Shown piece by piece: positions 41,800 to 51,939 of a stretch of DNA of 64,000 nucleotides. The stretch comes from Viola odorata (lineage: Eukaryota > Streptophyta > Magnoliopsida > Malpighiales > Violaceae). The position numbers and the translations under genes were made by a program. Numbering within the stretch: the stretch's first letter is position 1; each line of letters begins with the position of its first letter. The stretch covers positions 21,934,579-21,998,578 of the forward strand of contig OY829542.1 of assembly GCA_963691705.1 (NCBI GenBank), given 5' to 3'. The notes under the pieces were generated by a model. The model was not told where the DNA came from. It saw only the letters and a program-made list of their open reading frames with translations, and did not search any database.

Positions 41800-43521
41800 T
41801 CATTCCTGGGCGTCCGAGTCCTGCTGCCAAAGGTACTCCATCGAAGCCAACTCCCCTTTCTTCATCTCTAACTCAGCCTCTAAGGCGGTAATTCGCCTTT
41901 GCAGTACTTGGTTGTTCCTTTCTCCCCAGTCTGCGCGAGTAGTCAAAACCCTTATCGTTGAATCCCTGTCTTCAATTATGGCACTTGATGCTTCTCTTTT
42001 ACGGGTTTCACTGCTCAAACGTTCCTTAAAGGCCCTGAGGGCCACCTTCTTTTGTACTACTTGTACGCGGACGAAATCCTTGTGCTGTCTGTCTAGTTCA
42101 TTGATCTGGACTTTTGCGTAGCATTGACGTGCTTCGGCCATATCCCTTTCCTCTATCATCAGATCTCGTTCTTCTTGTGCTACTCGCATCTGTTCTACCA
42201 CTTGAGCGTAAGCCATGACATCCATTCCTTTGCTCACTTGAGATTCCCCTTCTTCTTCCATCGGTTTTTGATTTTCTGGGCGAGGTAAGATATTGCCGTT
42301 AACTCGTCTCGACCTCCACTGTGGATATTCTGGTATTGTGGTTGCAGGGATGCCGTGCCCTTTGAGGCAATAAGGGTGGGCCCAGTCATGGGCGTACAGC
42401 TGAATGTTCTGATTTTCCCCAGCGTGTGGCAGATCTGATTTCGTCATGCCGAAAGTTACTGGAACTATTTGCGTGATGCAGAACTGTCTGAGGACGAGGG
42501 CAGGGCAATAGTGAATGCATCCCCATGCTCCGATCAAAGGAACCCAAGGTAAGTGACCGCAGCAGACGATGGGATCGGAAGTCTGCAGCCATTTGGCATG
42601 CCAACTGAAGTCTTCTTCTGAGAGATTTATGAATCGGTTGATCCAGACATCCTTATTTTCCATCTCCCATCTGTCCGTGGTCATTGCATTGATAACCCTG
42701 AGAAGAGGACATGACCTTATGTAACTTGCGAAGAAAAGGGTCTGATCAGGAATCTGTTTGAAGTGGCTGACCAACCATACTGTCAACAACTGGGTGCAAC
42801 ATGTAAGTCTCCCTTTCCCTTTTCTTCGACAAGAGTCCAAGAAGCGAAAGGTCTCGGCCAGAATGGCTGTTGTAGGATTGATGGCATTTGTTTCCATCTC
42901 GTAAAAGATGTTGGCTGCTGCAAAGTCGATGGCATTCCTCATTTTCGGAAAGAGGACAAATCCTACAATGGCGAAAGCCAGAATCCTTAAGCGCTTCTTT
43001 CCGTTGGACAATCGAAAGCGTGCCTCAATATCTGACCAGCACCAGAAGTAGTCACCTTCTCTGACACGAGTAGTGATTCCTAACAGCTTATCGAGCCTTA
43101 TTTTGACACTTGAGGAATCGAGTCGAACATTCTGGTATATGGCCGATATAGGAGAGGGGAAGCACATTAGAGCTGAGTACTCCTCTAGTGTAGGGGTCAA
43201 GTCTACCTCTTTGTCGAAAGAGAAGCACCGATAATAGGGATCCCAGAATTTTAGGGCTGCCCGGATGCAACCCCAATCAGTCTTTACGTCAACTAGGGTC
43301 AGTAGCTTTCCATAGATACCCTCAAACTGTGTCTCTTCGTCTTCAGTCAGCTCATTTCTCAACATCCGAATCCTAGTTAAGTCAACATCCACAACTTCTA
43401 CTTTGATCTTGGTGGTGATGTCAGGGGCGAACCCACGTTCCAACAGATCTCCTTGTGCGGCCTGATCGTCGAAACTTCGTCCCCCGAAAATATCAAATGA
43501 AAGTAGTGTAGGTGCCGACAT
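41800..43521 (-). CDS. Ogre-type ORF1 protein (DUF7745-like), element-encoded
   Basis: A 573-residue open frame (MSAPTLLSFDIFGGRSF) between the primer-binding site and gag, the usual place of the extra ORF1 of Ogre elements, whose function is unknown. The N-terminal half is globular, with WDPYYRCFSFDKEVDLTPTL and YSALMCFPSPIS, then YFWCWSDIEARFRLSNGKKR and the segment around EMENKDVWINRFINLSEE. These phrases are typical of plant proteins annotated as DUF7745-containing. The C-terminal part (about 430-570) is strongly coiled-coil-like (MRVAQEERDLMIEERDMAEA, ITALEAELEMKKGELASME). The frame is intact although gag and pol are wrecked, which is odd but may simply reflect recent decay. Family name is from memory. 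Confidence 0.7.
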   Translation of the reverse strand: MSAPTLLSFDIFGGRSFDDQAAQGDLLERGFAPDITTKIKVEVVDVDLTRIRMLRNELTEDEETQFEGIYGKLLTLVDVKTDWGCIRAALKFWDPYYRCFSFDKEVDLTPTLEEYSALMCFPSPISAIYQNVRLDSSSVKIRLDKLLGITTRVREGDYFWCWSDIEARFRLSNGKKRLRILAFAIVGFVLFPKMRNAIDFAAANIFYEMETNAINPTTAILAETFRFLDSCRRKGKGRLTCCTQLLTVWLVSHFKQIPDQTLFFASYIRSCPLLRVINAMTTDRWEMENKDVWINRFINLSEEDFSWHAKWLQTSDPIVCCGHLPWVPLIGAWGCIHYCPALVLRQFCITQIVPVTFGMTKSDLPHAGENQNIQLYAHDWAHPYCLKGHGIPATTIPEYPQWRSRRVNGNILPRPENQKPMEEEGESQVSKGMDVMAYAQVVEQMRVAQEERDLMIEERDMAEARQCYAKVQINELDRQHKDFVRVQVVQKKVALRAFKERLSSETRKREASSAIIEDRDSTIRVLTTRADWGERNNQVLQRRITALEAELEMKKGELASMEYLWQQDSDAQE

Positions 43522-44023
43522 AGCGAATGAGCAAGATGGGTCCTATGGGATAAAAATAAAATTTTAAATGCAAAGTAACCTGCACGTGTAAGAAATCTGC
43601 AGTTCATATAATAGAAAAAAAAATCACGTCAATATGCCACGAAAAACAGGTATAATCATGATGCAAGTGCTGGGGCTCTGATTCCGACACCTCTAACTGG
43701 CTTGAATGGTTCCCGGATGATACCATGAAAAGGTCCCTAAAGTGTCGTCCAGTCGCCCGATTCCTTGCGAAATCGTATAACCTTTCGACTGGCTTTAGGG
43801 GTTCATCCGAGTTGGGATTGGTGAACACTACCCAGGACATGTGTCCTAGGGCGTCACTACTACCCTCCTATTTTGGTAATTGTCCCCTGGGTGTAGGGCG
43901 CTATGAAATGCATATGACAATTGATAAAGCAATTAAATAAACAGGCCAACAATTGATCAAAGCAAATAAATAAACAAATAAAACACCTCTCTAAAAAGAT
44001 AAAACCGGCTCCGACCCTAATTT

Positions 44024-44040
44024 CCCCAGTGAAGTCGCCA
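44024..44040 (-). other. Primer-binding site of the Ogre-like element
   Basis: The - strand reads TGGCGACTTCACTGGGG three bases after the LTR end (GCGACA, last base at 44044). TGGCGACT-CACTGGGG after the LTR is a common arrangement in Ogre/Tat elements. Confidence 0.75.
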
Positions 44041-44849
44041 AACTGTCGCGCCTCGGAAATTAAAAAAATTCGCGAGCGTGCAACGAAATTTGAGACCTTC
44101 AGATGCTCGGCGTAAAAGGGACGCCTAGCAGCATGCAATGAAGTCGCCACCCTAATTTGGTTGCTAGGCTTAGGGAACCCTAATCGTCATGGCATAGGAA
44201 ATATAATAAGTAAAAAAACTAAAGGCACAAAAAAAGGGTCTGGATCCCAGACAAAGGTTCGGGGTCGTATTATGGTCTCGGGAAGGTGTTAGGCACCCGA
44301 GACACATCCGAAAATGGTTACCGGTTGATGAGAGAGGTGTTTAAAAAGGTGTTTGAAAAATACGTTTTGAAAAAGGGGCCCTAAGAGGAATCGTCACTTT
44401 AGTCTTTTTTAATGATCGTGATGAGACTGAATTTTCCGTAAGACTGAATGAGCGCCCTCTTATTTCATCATCGGGCCATGCATGATTAACTTAATTACTA
44501 CGTGATCCTAACATGGATTGCTAACAGAGTACCAATTTAAATGATTGATTTTAAAGTGAAAAACTGAAGTGGGATCGAAAGTCCCCATGTACATGCAGTC
44601 AATACAAGCGAGAATTTAAAATCATATGAACATGGCATTTTAAGCAACTCTTTAAACACGTTGTTCATGTGGGTTGATTTTAATTCTAGCAGTTCTATAT
44701 ATCATGCATGCAGTTGATATTTGCGAAAAGCATCGAATAAATAAAAAGGACTTGTGAGGCGTACTTTCGAGCGAAGCTTGAAATTAACCTACAAAACGAG
44801 AGTGTTAGTGATAGCTTGAGAAATAACTGAGCAATGAAAATTTTAAATG

Positions 44850-45385
44850 ACAATTGATTGTACACGTAAAATGATGGATTGTACGCATACGAGAATTAAA
44901 TGCTGAGCTTGATGAGTGCATGAAAATAAATGACGACAATTGATTGCATGCGAGAAATGATGAATTTTACGCATACGAAAATGAGATACTGAGTTGATTG
45001 CGTGCGAAAAATGATTGATTTTAAGCACACGAGAATTTAAATGCTGTGTTGATGGCATGCGAAAAATGATTGATTTTACGCATACGAGAATTTAAATGCT
45101 AGGCTGATTGCATGCGAAAAATGATTGATTTTTAAGCATACGAGAATTTAAATGCTGGGTTGATTGCATGCGAAAAATGATGGATTTTACGCATACGAAA
45201 ATGAAATGCTGTTTTGATTTGCATGCGAAAAATGATGGATTTTACGCATACGAGAATTTAAGTGCTAGGTTGATTGCATGCGAAAAATGATTGATTTTAA
45301 GCATGTGAGAATTTAAATGTTGGGTTGATTGCACGCGAAAAAAGGATCGATTTTACTCATACAAAAATGAAATGTTGTCTTGAAA
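44850..45385 (-). repeat. ~55-bp tandem repeat inside the LTR
   Basis: Units with GCATGCGAAAAATGATTGAT and ACGCATACGAGAATTTAAAT recur about nine times (for example starting near 44945, 45054, 45109, 45165, 45276 and 45331), with substitutions and one-base length changes. Confidence 0.85.
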
Positions 45386-45454
45386 AGTGCAGAAAAATTA
45401 AATGCTAGGGACGATTTACAAGGAATAAAAAGTTTGGTGATTGGCAGAAAATAA

Positions 45455-45895
45455 AACAGGTTGATAATGTAGAGAATGAGCAGTTGGATATTTGCAGAAA
45501 ATAAACAGTTGATATTTGCAGAAAATAAACAGTTGATAGATTGCGGAAGAATTTCTAGCAGTTTGCAAAAAAATTAAAGCAGTTGAATATTTACGAGAAT
45601 TAAAATGCGACCGACCATGTAGGCGGTATTGAATTTAAATTGCTGAAAGTAAATTGCTGAAATTTAAAGTGCGGAAAAATAAAGTACGGAAAAGTAAACA
45701 GTTGATAAGTGCGACCGACCATGTAGGCGGTATTGAATTTAAATTGCTGAAATTTAAAGTGCGGAAAAGTAAACAGTTGATAATTTGCGGAAGGATTTCC
45801 AGCCGTTTTGCGAAAAATTAAAGCAGTTGAATATTTACGAAAATTAAAAAGCGACCGACCATATAGGCGGTATATTAAATGACTGAAATTAAACG
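45455..45895 (-). repeat. Second tandem-repeat block inside the LTR
   Basis: GCGACCGACCAT(G/A)TAGGCGGTAT recurs near 45608, 45707 and 45852, combined with AAATTGCTGAAA and AACAGTTGATA units in variable order. Non-coding. Confidence 0.8.
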
Positions 45896-46804
45896 GTTAG
45901 ATATAACTGACTGAGGTTAGATAACATGACAATAAATATCACGATGAGCAATTCACGTATAAAAACAATTTAAGAACCAACTTGATTAAAAAATAAGCAT
46001 ACGAAATATTTTACAAAAAAAGTGAACTAACAATTTATGCATAAAAATATAGGAAAAATAGCACATATCACAAATAATGATCATATGAGGCATGTGAACA
46101 TTTTACGTAAAAAAACTAGCGAAACGAAGACTCGGAAAAGATATAAATGGGTTGGGCCCTACTTAAAACTTGAATAAATGGGCCAGGAACAGTTCCTGGC
46201 CCAAAGGGGTTAATTAAAATGGTGATGGGCCAAGCCCATCACCTTTCTCATATTTTGCACGAAGGGCCGCATGGCCCAAGATCAAGTCATAAGGGCCGCA
46301 TGGCCCAAGATCAAGTCATCTTGAACCTCACGTCGCCGGCGCCACTGCCGGCGACGGAGGTAACGAACCAGGCGTCCGATTCGCCTGGTTCTCGGCCCAA
46401 CTTACTCGTCTCCCTTCCAGCAGTACAAACAAATGATCACAGTAGGAAAACAGCAACCAAAACGGTGACAATTGCATCGGCAACATTAATGCGTATTAAT
46501 CCGTTTAAATAGCAAATAAATACTTAAAGCGTTTAAACAATTTAATTGATGCTAGTATAACGAAATTAACTCAACACTCAAGCAATTGGAACACATTTGA
46601 ATGATTGAATGATCATCTAAGGCAAGAACGGAAATTAGAGAGAGAAACCGTAAGTGAGAGAGAAAGAAAACTTACAGTGTTGCTGCTGCTGCGTGCGGAC
46701 GACGGCCAGAAGTGAGGGTGCGTGAACCGAGCTAGAGAATAGAGATGGGCAGTGAGGTTTTTTTGCAAAATTTTCGGACCGTTTGAACGAAGGGAAGCCG
46801 TGGC

Positions 46805-46812
46805 TATTTATA
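46805..46812 (-). promoter_or_regulatory. TATA box of the Ogre-like LTR
   Basis: The - strand reads GGCTATAAATAGCC, a perfect 14-bp palindrome containing TATAAATA, followed by a pyrimidine-rich stretch. It lies 917 bp into the LTR. A corresponding site is seen in the LTR at 98-1805. Confidence 0.6.
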
Positions 46813-47729
46813 GCCAAAAACGCGTGGCGTTTGGACGGGGGGAGCTGCGCGTGGTGGCCGGACGTCGAGGTGGCGGAGCTAGGGGCTAGTCGTGATGATG
46901 GCGGAGGGACAGGAGCTACGGGAGCAGGTGGCTCGGGCGAAGACTTGCTTCGCTGCACGTCCCTGGCACTGTGCATGTGCATTATGCACATTAAATTGTC
47001 AACCGTTGATCTGGTTGACTTTCTTTGGTTGACCAGATCAACGGTTGAGATCAAAGGCCTTTAAGTCTCATTTAAATGGCTCGAGCCGAGTCTCGCGGGC
47101 AAACGTTTTGAATTTTCGAGCCGAAGGTATCCGAGCGTAGAGAAAAATATGACGGGTTTAACTGTATACAGCGACTGACGAGAATTTTTCGTTTAACGTG
47201 TTTATTTTCGCGTTCAAAAACATGAAACGTTTGAACGGAAAAATAAAGACGTTACGCCGAAAATTGCACGAAACGCTGTAGACCGTTGCGAGCAGAAAAA
47301 AAGCTAGCAACTAGTTGATGGAAAACATTTTAAAGTCGAGCTATTGTCCGAGCAAACTTACTCGGGTCCAATAAAAGCTCGAATAAAAATAATAATAAAA
47401 TAATAAAAATACTAAAAATGCGCTAAAATATAAAAAATCCTAAAATTCATGTGATGACCTAAAACGAAGAAAAAACTAGCAAACGACTGCCGGATAGTCA
47501 AAAATGTGATTTTTAAGGCTAAAAATATTAATGATAACAATAATGAAAATACATGCCGAAAAATTAAAAATGCGATTTCAAAAGCTGACGATGCTAACGA
47601 TGATGCAAAATGCAACGAAACACCTAAAAATGCTAGCGACATTAAATCAACTGAAAATGACTGTAAATTAGCTGAATAACAGAAATGCTAAAATTAAATA
47701 AAAATGGCGTCAAAATTCGGGTATCAACA

Positions 47730-49438
47730 GTGAACATAAGTGATCAAATCGGGGGCATTCTAGCGACTCGGGCAGGGTGTAAATATGAATTTCTTCCATT
47801 CAAGTACTTGGGATCAATGGTGGGTTTTAACCCGAGAAGGAAGTTAGGATAGGCGTTTTTAATCCAAAAAATAAAGAAGAAATTGTCTACTTGGAAGGGT
47901 CAGCTTCTGTCGGTGGTAAGGCGTGTGACTCTGATTAAATCGGTGCTAGCTAGTATACCTATATATAATATGTCAATATATAGGATGTCTAATTCGGTGG
48001 TCAAGCAGTGTGAGGGTGTGATGCGTCGTTTCCTTTGGAGTGGCCAAGATAATAGAAAGGGGTTGATCAAGGTGAAATGGGAGGATGTGACGAGCTCGAA
48101 ATAGTTTGGAGGTCTGGGAATAGGGAGGTTACAAGATCGGAATGCGTGTTTGATTTTCAAGTGGATTTGGGAGCTAATAACGGGCAGTAGGAAACAGTGG
48201 GCCGAGATCGTTTGTAAACAACACAAGATAGGATCTATTGGTGACCTATGGAAGGCGAGAGATGGCCACATATCTACAATTTGGAGAGATATATTGAGAG
48301 TTTGTGGTCGGTGGAGTGAGTTTTTTAAGTTGTGGACAGAACACACCTCAATGGAAGTCAGAGAGGGTAATAATACGAGTTTTTGGTGGGATACTTGGGC
48401 AGCAAAGAATCCTTTGGCCTTACTTCACCCCCGGTTGTACCATTTATCGATGAACAAGGAAGGTTTTGTCAAGGATTTTGGCATTCGGGTGGGTCTGGCG
48501 TGGGAGTGGCATGGCCAGTGGAGAAGGGCTCTGTTTGAATGGGAGAGTGATGAGTGGTTGAGCTTGAGAGAGCGGCTTCCAGCTCCAGGCAGGGAGGGCC
48601 AGCAGGCGGTTCTTCGATGGGAATTGGATAAATCAGAGGCATATACGGTGCAGTCGGGGTACAAGAAATGGGAAGCTAAGAGGCATGAGATCAGACCGCT
48701 GCTTCGGTCTTGCTAGACGGGGTTGGTCACCTATCGGGTGGAACTCTTCTTGTGGTGAACGATGAGGGACAAAATTGCTACCAGATCGTTCCTTGCGCAA
48801 AGGAACATGATCCCAGCGGCTCATAACGTCTGTCCCATGTGCCACGACAAGCCATAAGACGCTAACCATCTTCTCCTTCATTGTGCGTTCGCTACGGACG
48901 TGTGGGTGTTCATCATGCGCTAGCTCCAAGTCGCGTGGTGCTATCCTAGGGATCTGGCGACCCTTTGGCGGACTTGGGGGTCCTATCTACCAACTTCTGG
49001 TGCTACTCCCGACAAGCAGTGGACAACTCTTTTATATGCAGTTATCTGGACCTTGTGGAATCATAGAAATGCCGTGGTGTTCAGGCAGCAAGAGTTTTCT
49101 GTGTCAAAATGTGTGAACATGATCCTCTCGTTATGGCATTGGTGGCTGAAAAGTAAGGACCGAATGTTTGCTTATAGTATGGGCGATATGATGTAGACTC
49201 CGGCTTGGCTGCTGAGTCGGCAAGTAGCTGTCACTTGAGTCGGGGGCTGTTGCTGCAGTCTGTTTGGTTGCAGTTAGCTAGCTGGCTTCATTTCATTTTC
49301 TTGTTTCCTTTTCTATTCTTTTGTTGCTGTTTGCTGTAGCTGTTTTTCTGCAGCTTTGCACCAGCGTCTGTTTTTGTTTCTGGTCATGTTCTTCATGACT
49401 TTCTAAGCAATAAAATCTCTCTGCCTATTTAAAAAAAA
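47730..49438 (+). pseudogene. 5'-truncated LINE, 3' part of ORF2
   Basis: Translates (with stops) into the end of a plant L1-type ORF2: the post-RT segment CKYEFLPFKYLGSMVGFNPR, then LIKSVLASIPIYNMSIYRMS, WDTWAAKNPLALLHPRLYHL and the terminal zinc segment around CPMCHDKP and LLLHCAF. Stops include TAG at about 48102 and 48714 and others near 48756 and 48856. The main open stretch is 48150-48716. It ends with a poly(A) run at 49431-49438. It begins exactly at the outer border of the Ogre-like LTR. It is the same group as the LINE at 54583-60048 but older, judged by its stop load. Confidence 0.85.
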
Positions 49439-50206
49439 TATGAAAGATAATAAATTGCTTTGATTTTTTCCAAAATTAAATAATAAAAAAAGAAAATCCA
49501 ATGAAAAATACATTGTTTTCACAAATTATTTATTATTCTTAAACTAAACTCTAAAAATAATAAAAAGGAAAGAATATACATCATTTTCCCGATGATAAAA
49601 CTCTAAAACTATATATAAAGATTTATACCATCTAAAATACTTTTTTTATTTATAAGTGGTGACAAAATAAGTTTGAAGAGACATAAAAATACAATGCATA
49701 CATGTATTAATAATTTTTTGTTTCACAATTTTTTATTGTGAAAAGGCACTTTCCAAATATATATTAATACCTTGCTAAGAAATGGATATATTTTGGGAAG
49801 TCGAATGTCTACCTTGCTCAGTATGTATCTTGATTCGTTCTTGGCAATTGATGAAGAAAATACCTGAAAATTATCGGGATTTCTCTCAAACTTTTGTAAA
49901 TTTACGTTTTGTGCTTAAGAAATCATAATTGAAATCAAAGTAAAAAATGTAATGTTGTGTTCAATTAAGTTATGCATAAAAAAAGAAGTATTTATAGCCC
50001 TTCGATTAGAAACTTAGGCCCTTTTGGGACTTCCCTAACTCGATTTTTTTGTTGTTGAAACTAACTCAAGTTATATAATTAAGATTCTATATAATTATAA
50101 TCTCTCATGAAAACAAACTAACCCTCGACATTACCTACCTAGGTATCTTAAAATTTTCACTTTTCCATTAACATTATAATATAATATAGGTATAGATTAA
50201 ATTTTA
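49439..50206. other. AT-rich intergenic DNA
   Basis: No gene or repeat recognised between the LINE tail and the long-TIR element. One AT-rich stretch around 50090-50190 precedes the element's left border. Confidence 0.5.
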
Positions 50207-51326
50207 GAGAAAAAGATAAATTTCCACCTAACATTTACTAAAAAAGATAATTTAACGATCCACTTTTGAAATTGACTAATTTAGCATCCAAGATTTTTCC
50301 ACCGGATAAATTTATCATCCACATTTTCACTATTAGACAATATTGTCTCTGTGTTACTAATTTTTGACTAATGACATTAAAAATTTGACACGTGAGCGTT
50401 ATGACTTTTTATTATTCTTTTGCTGACATGGTACATAAACATGAAAATAAATAAATAAATAAAAAAGTTATAGAAAAGGAAAATAAATCAAATATTCTAA
50501 TTAGAGGTTAGTAATGCTAATTTCACAACTCCACACCTCATTGTTTAGGGCTTGTTCGGTATTGTTTCTGTTTTTTTCCTGATTTTTAAAACACAAAATA
50601 AAAAATAAGAAATCACTTTTTTCTGGTTTTTAAAATTGTGTTTCTATTTTCATAAACTGTTCACTTAAAAGAATAAATTTAAAATAAAATATATTTTACC
50701 AAACATGTTTTATGTCTTTTTTTCTATTTTATGTTCTTTTCATAGAAAAAAAATAAAAAACCAGAAACAAAAATGATAACGAACAAGCCCTTAGTGTTTC
50801 TGTTTATGATAAGTTTTGTTGAAGGAATTGAAGAGGAAAGAGTTAGGGACTTCGTCCAAAGTTTTTTTAATAAAATTTTATTGGTTTGAATCTCCTATAT
50901 TTTTTACATTCTAATTTCTTTCCCCTTTTTAATTATTTTCTTATTTTTTGAAATTATTTATTTCTTTTTATTTTTTTGAATTTTATTTATTTAGTTTATA
51001 ATTTTGAAAAAATGTATATTTTTTCTGATTTTTTTTTTCAATTTTCCAATTTTTGTATTGTTTTAAATTAATGTTGTTGTGACAATATGCCATTTTGTAA
51101 AAATAATAAAAAATATCACACTATTAGATCACGTCCACGTGTCAATTATTTAATATTGTTATTTAAAATTGAGTGGCACAGTAACAATATTATCTAACGG
51201 TAAGAATATGAGTGGTCAATTTATCTAATGAAAAAACCGTGGGTGCCAAATTGAATAATTGTAAAAATAAATGGTTAAATTGTCTAATTAGATATTTTAT
51301 AGGTGACAGTTTTTGTTTTTTTTTCC
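50207..51326. mobile_element. Long-TIR element, probably non-autonomous Mutator-like (1120 bp)
   Basis: The first ~200 bp and last ~200 bp are diverged inverted repeats. The left end reads GAGAAAAAGATAAATTTCCA and later GACAATATTGTCTCTGTG; the right end, reverse complemented, reads GGAAAAAAAAACAAAAACTG and later GATAATATTGTTACTGTG. Both TIRs contain TTGACACGTG. Flanks are TAAATTTTA (50198-50206) and TAAATTGAA (51327-51335), matching at seven of nine positions, consistent with an old 9-bp duplication. Length, long TIRs and a 9-bp duplication suggest a Mutator-like foldback-type element. No transposase. It carries a nested MITE. Confidence 0.55.
50548..50790. mobile_element. Harbinger/Tourist-type MITE nested in the long-TIR element (243 bp)
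   Basis: Inverted ends GGGCTTGTTCGGTAT and, on the complementary strand, GGGCTTGTTCGTTAT, flanked by TTA on both sides (50545-50547 and 50791-50793). Three-base TTA duplication and this type of terminus agree with PIF/Harbinger MITEs. The interior is rich in AAAAACAGAAAC-like motifs that are also roughly inverted. Confidence 0.8.
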
Positions 51327-51335
51327 TAAATTGAA

Positions 51336-51939
51336 GATTGTAAATGAGTCGGTTTATGGGTCTTTGGTGATGTTTGTTCGGGTCTGGTTGTATAACAAGC
51401 TCGCTCTACCACCAAGTGGACCATTTTCTTGAATTCATTTCGGGCAAGATTGAAAATTTGGCAGTGTGGTGTCAGTTCTCTCTCTGGTGGATCATAAATA
51501 ATGTTTCAGAGATGGAATACGGCATCTACTGCAGCAGCCTGCCTACCTACAGCTGTACATGCAATATTGCAATCAATGTCGTGTGTCTGTGTGTCGGCAT
51601 TTCATGCATACGCAGTGCTTTTTTCCTATTGACGCATTTGTATTTGTATATTCACATCAATTTCTTTAGATATTAAGACATATTTATGACTCCAACAAAA
51701 TTAACACATGATTTAAAATAATTAAAAAAAGAAATTGCTAAAGTACGTACGACCAATCCATATATAGTCCCACACAACTTGATTAATATAATTAATAACA
51801 AACACTAATGCTGAAAATTAAACTCAACAAACAGATCGATGGTCACCACAATAACAATAGCAATAGCAACAACATAATATTAAAGTAAAGTTTTGATTTT
51901 TTTTTCTCTCCCTAATAATTAATATATATCGTAAAACGT
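51336..51939. other. Intergenic DNA / 3' flank of PDF1
   Basis: No family recognised. A 100-codon frame on the + strand at 51374-51676 (Cys-rich, hydrophobic) has no supporting feature. The part next to 51940 is probably the PDF1 3' UTR, with AATATAATTAATAA-like AT-rich sequence (about 51786-51800) that could serve polyadenylation. Confidence 0.45.

Larger units (their letters stand above)
37484..47729 (-). mobile_element. Ogre/Tat-type Ty3 retrotransposon, internally deleted
   Basis: Reading the - strand: a 3.69-kb LTR (47729-44044), primer-binding site (44040-44024), an extra ORF1 before gag (43521-41800), gag (40980-38682) and a collapsed pol (38453-37484). The long LTR and an additional ORF upstream of gag define Ogre-type elements. 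Protease, RT, RNase H and most of integrase are deleted, so the copy cannot move by itself. No complete 3' LTR was found in the window. Confidence 0.8.
44044..47729 (-). mobile_element. 5' LTR of the Ogre-like element (3686 bp)
   Basis: Begins TGTTGATACCCGAATTTTGA at 47729 and ends GAGGCGCGACA at 44044, giving TG...CA ends. It contains a TATA box at 46805-46812, a GC-rich leader, long tandem-repeat blocks, and the conserved CTCGGGTGCCTAACACCTTC followed by CCGAGACCATAATACGACCC near 44270-44310, a signature of Ogre LTR ends. The length fits Ogre LTRs, which can reach several kilobases. The copy abuts a LINE fragment at 47730. Confidence 0.85.

Noticed and set aside
44850..45385. CRISPR-like regular repeats
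   Set aside because: The ~55-bp units are contiguous with no unique spacers, and the context is a plant LTR.
51374..51676. 100-codon frame between the long-TIR element and PDF1
   Set aside because: No signal peptide pattern, conserved motif or splice context; probably PDF1 downstream flank.
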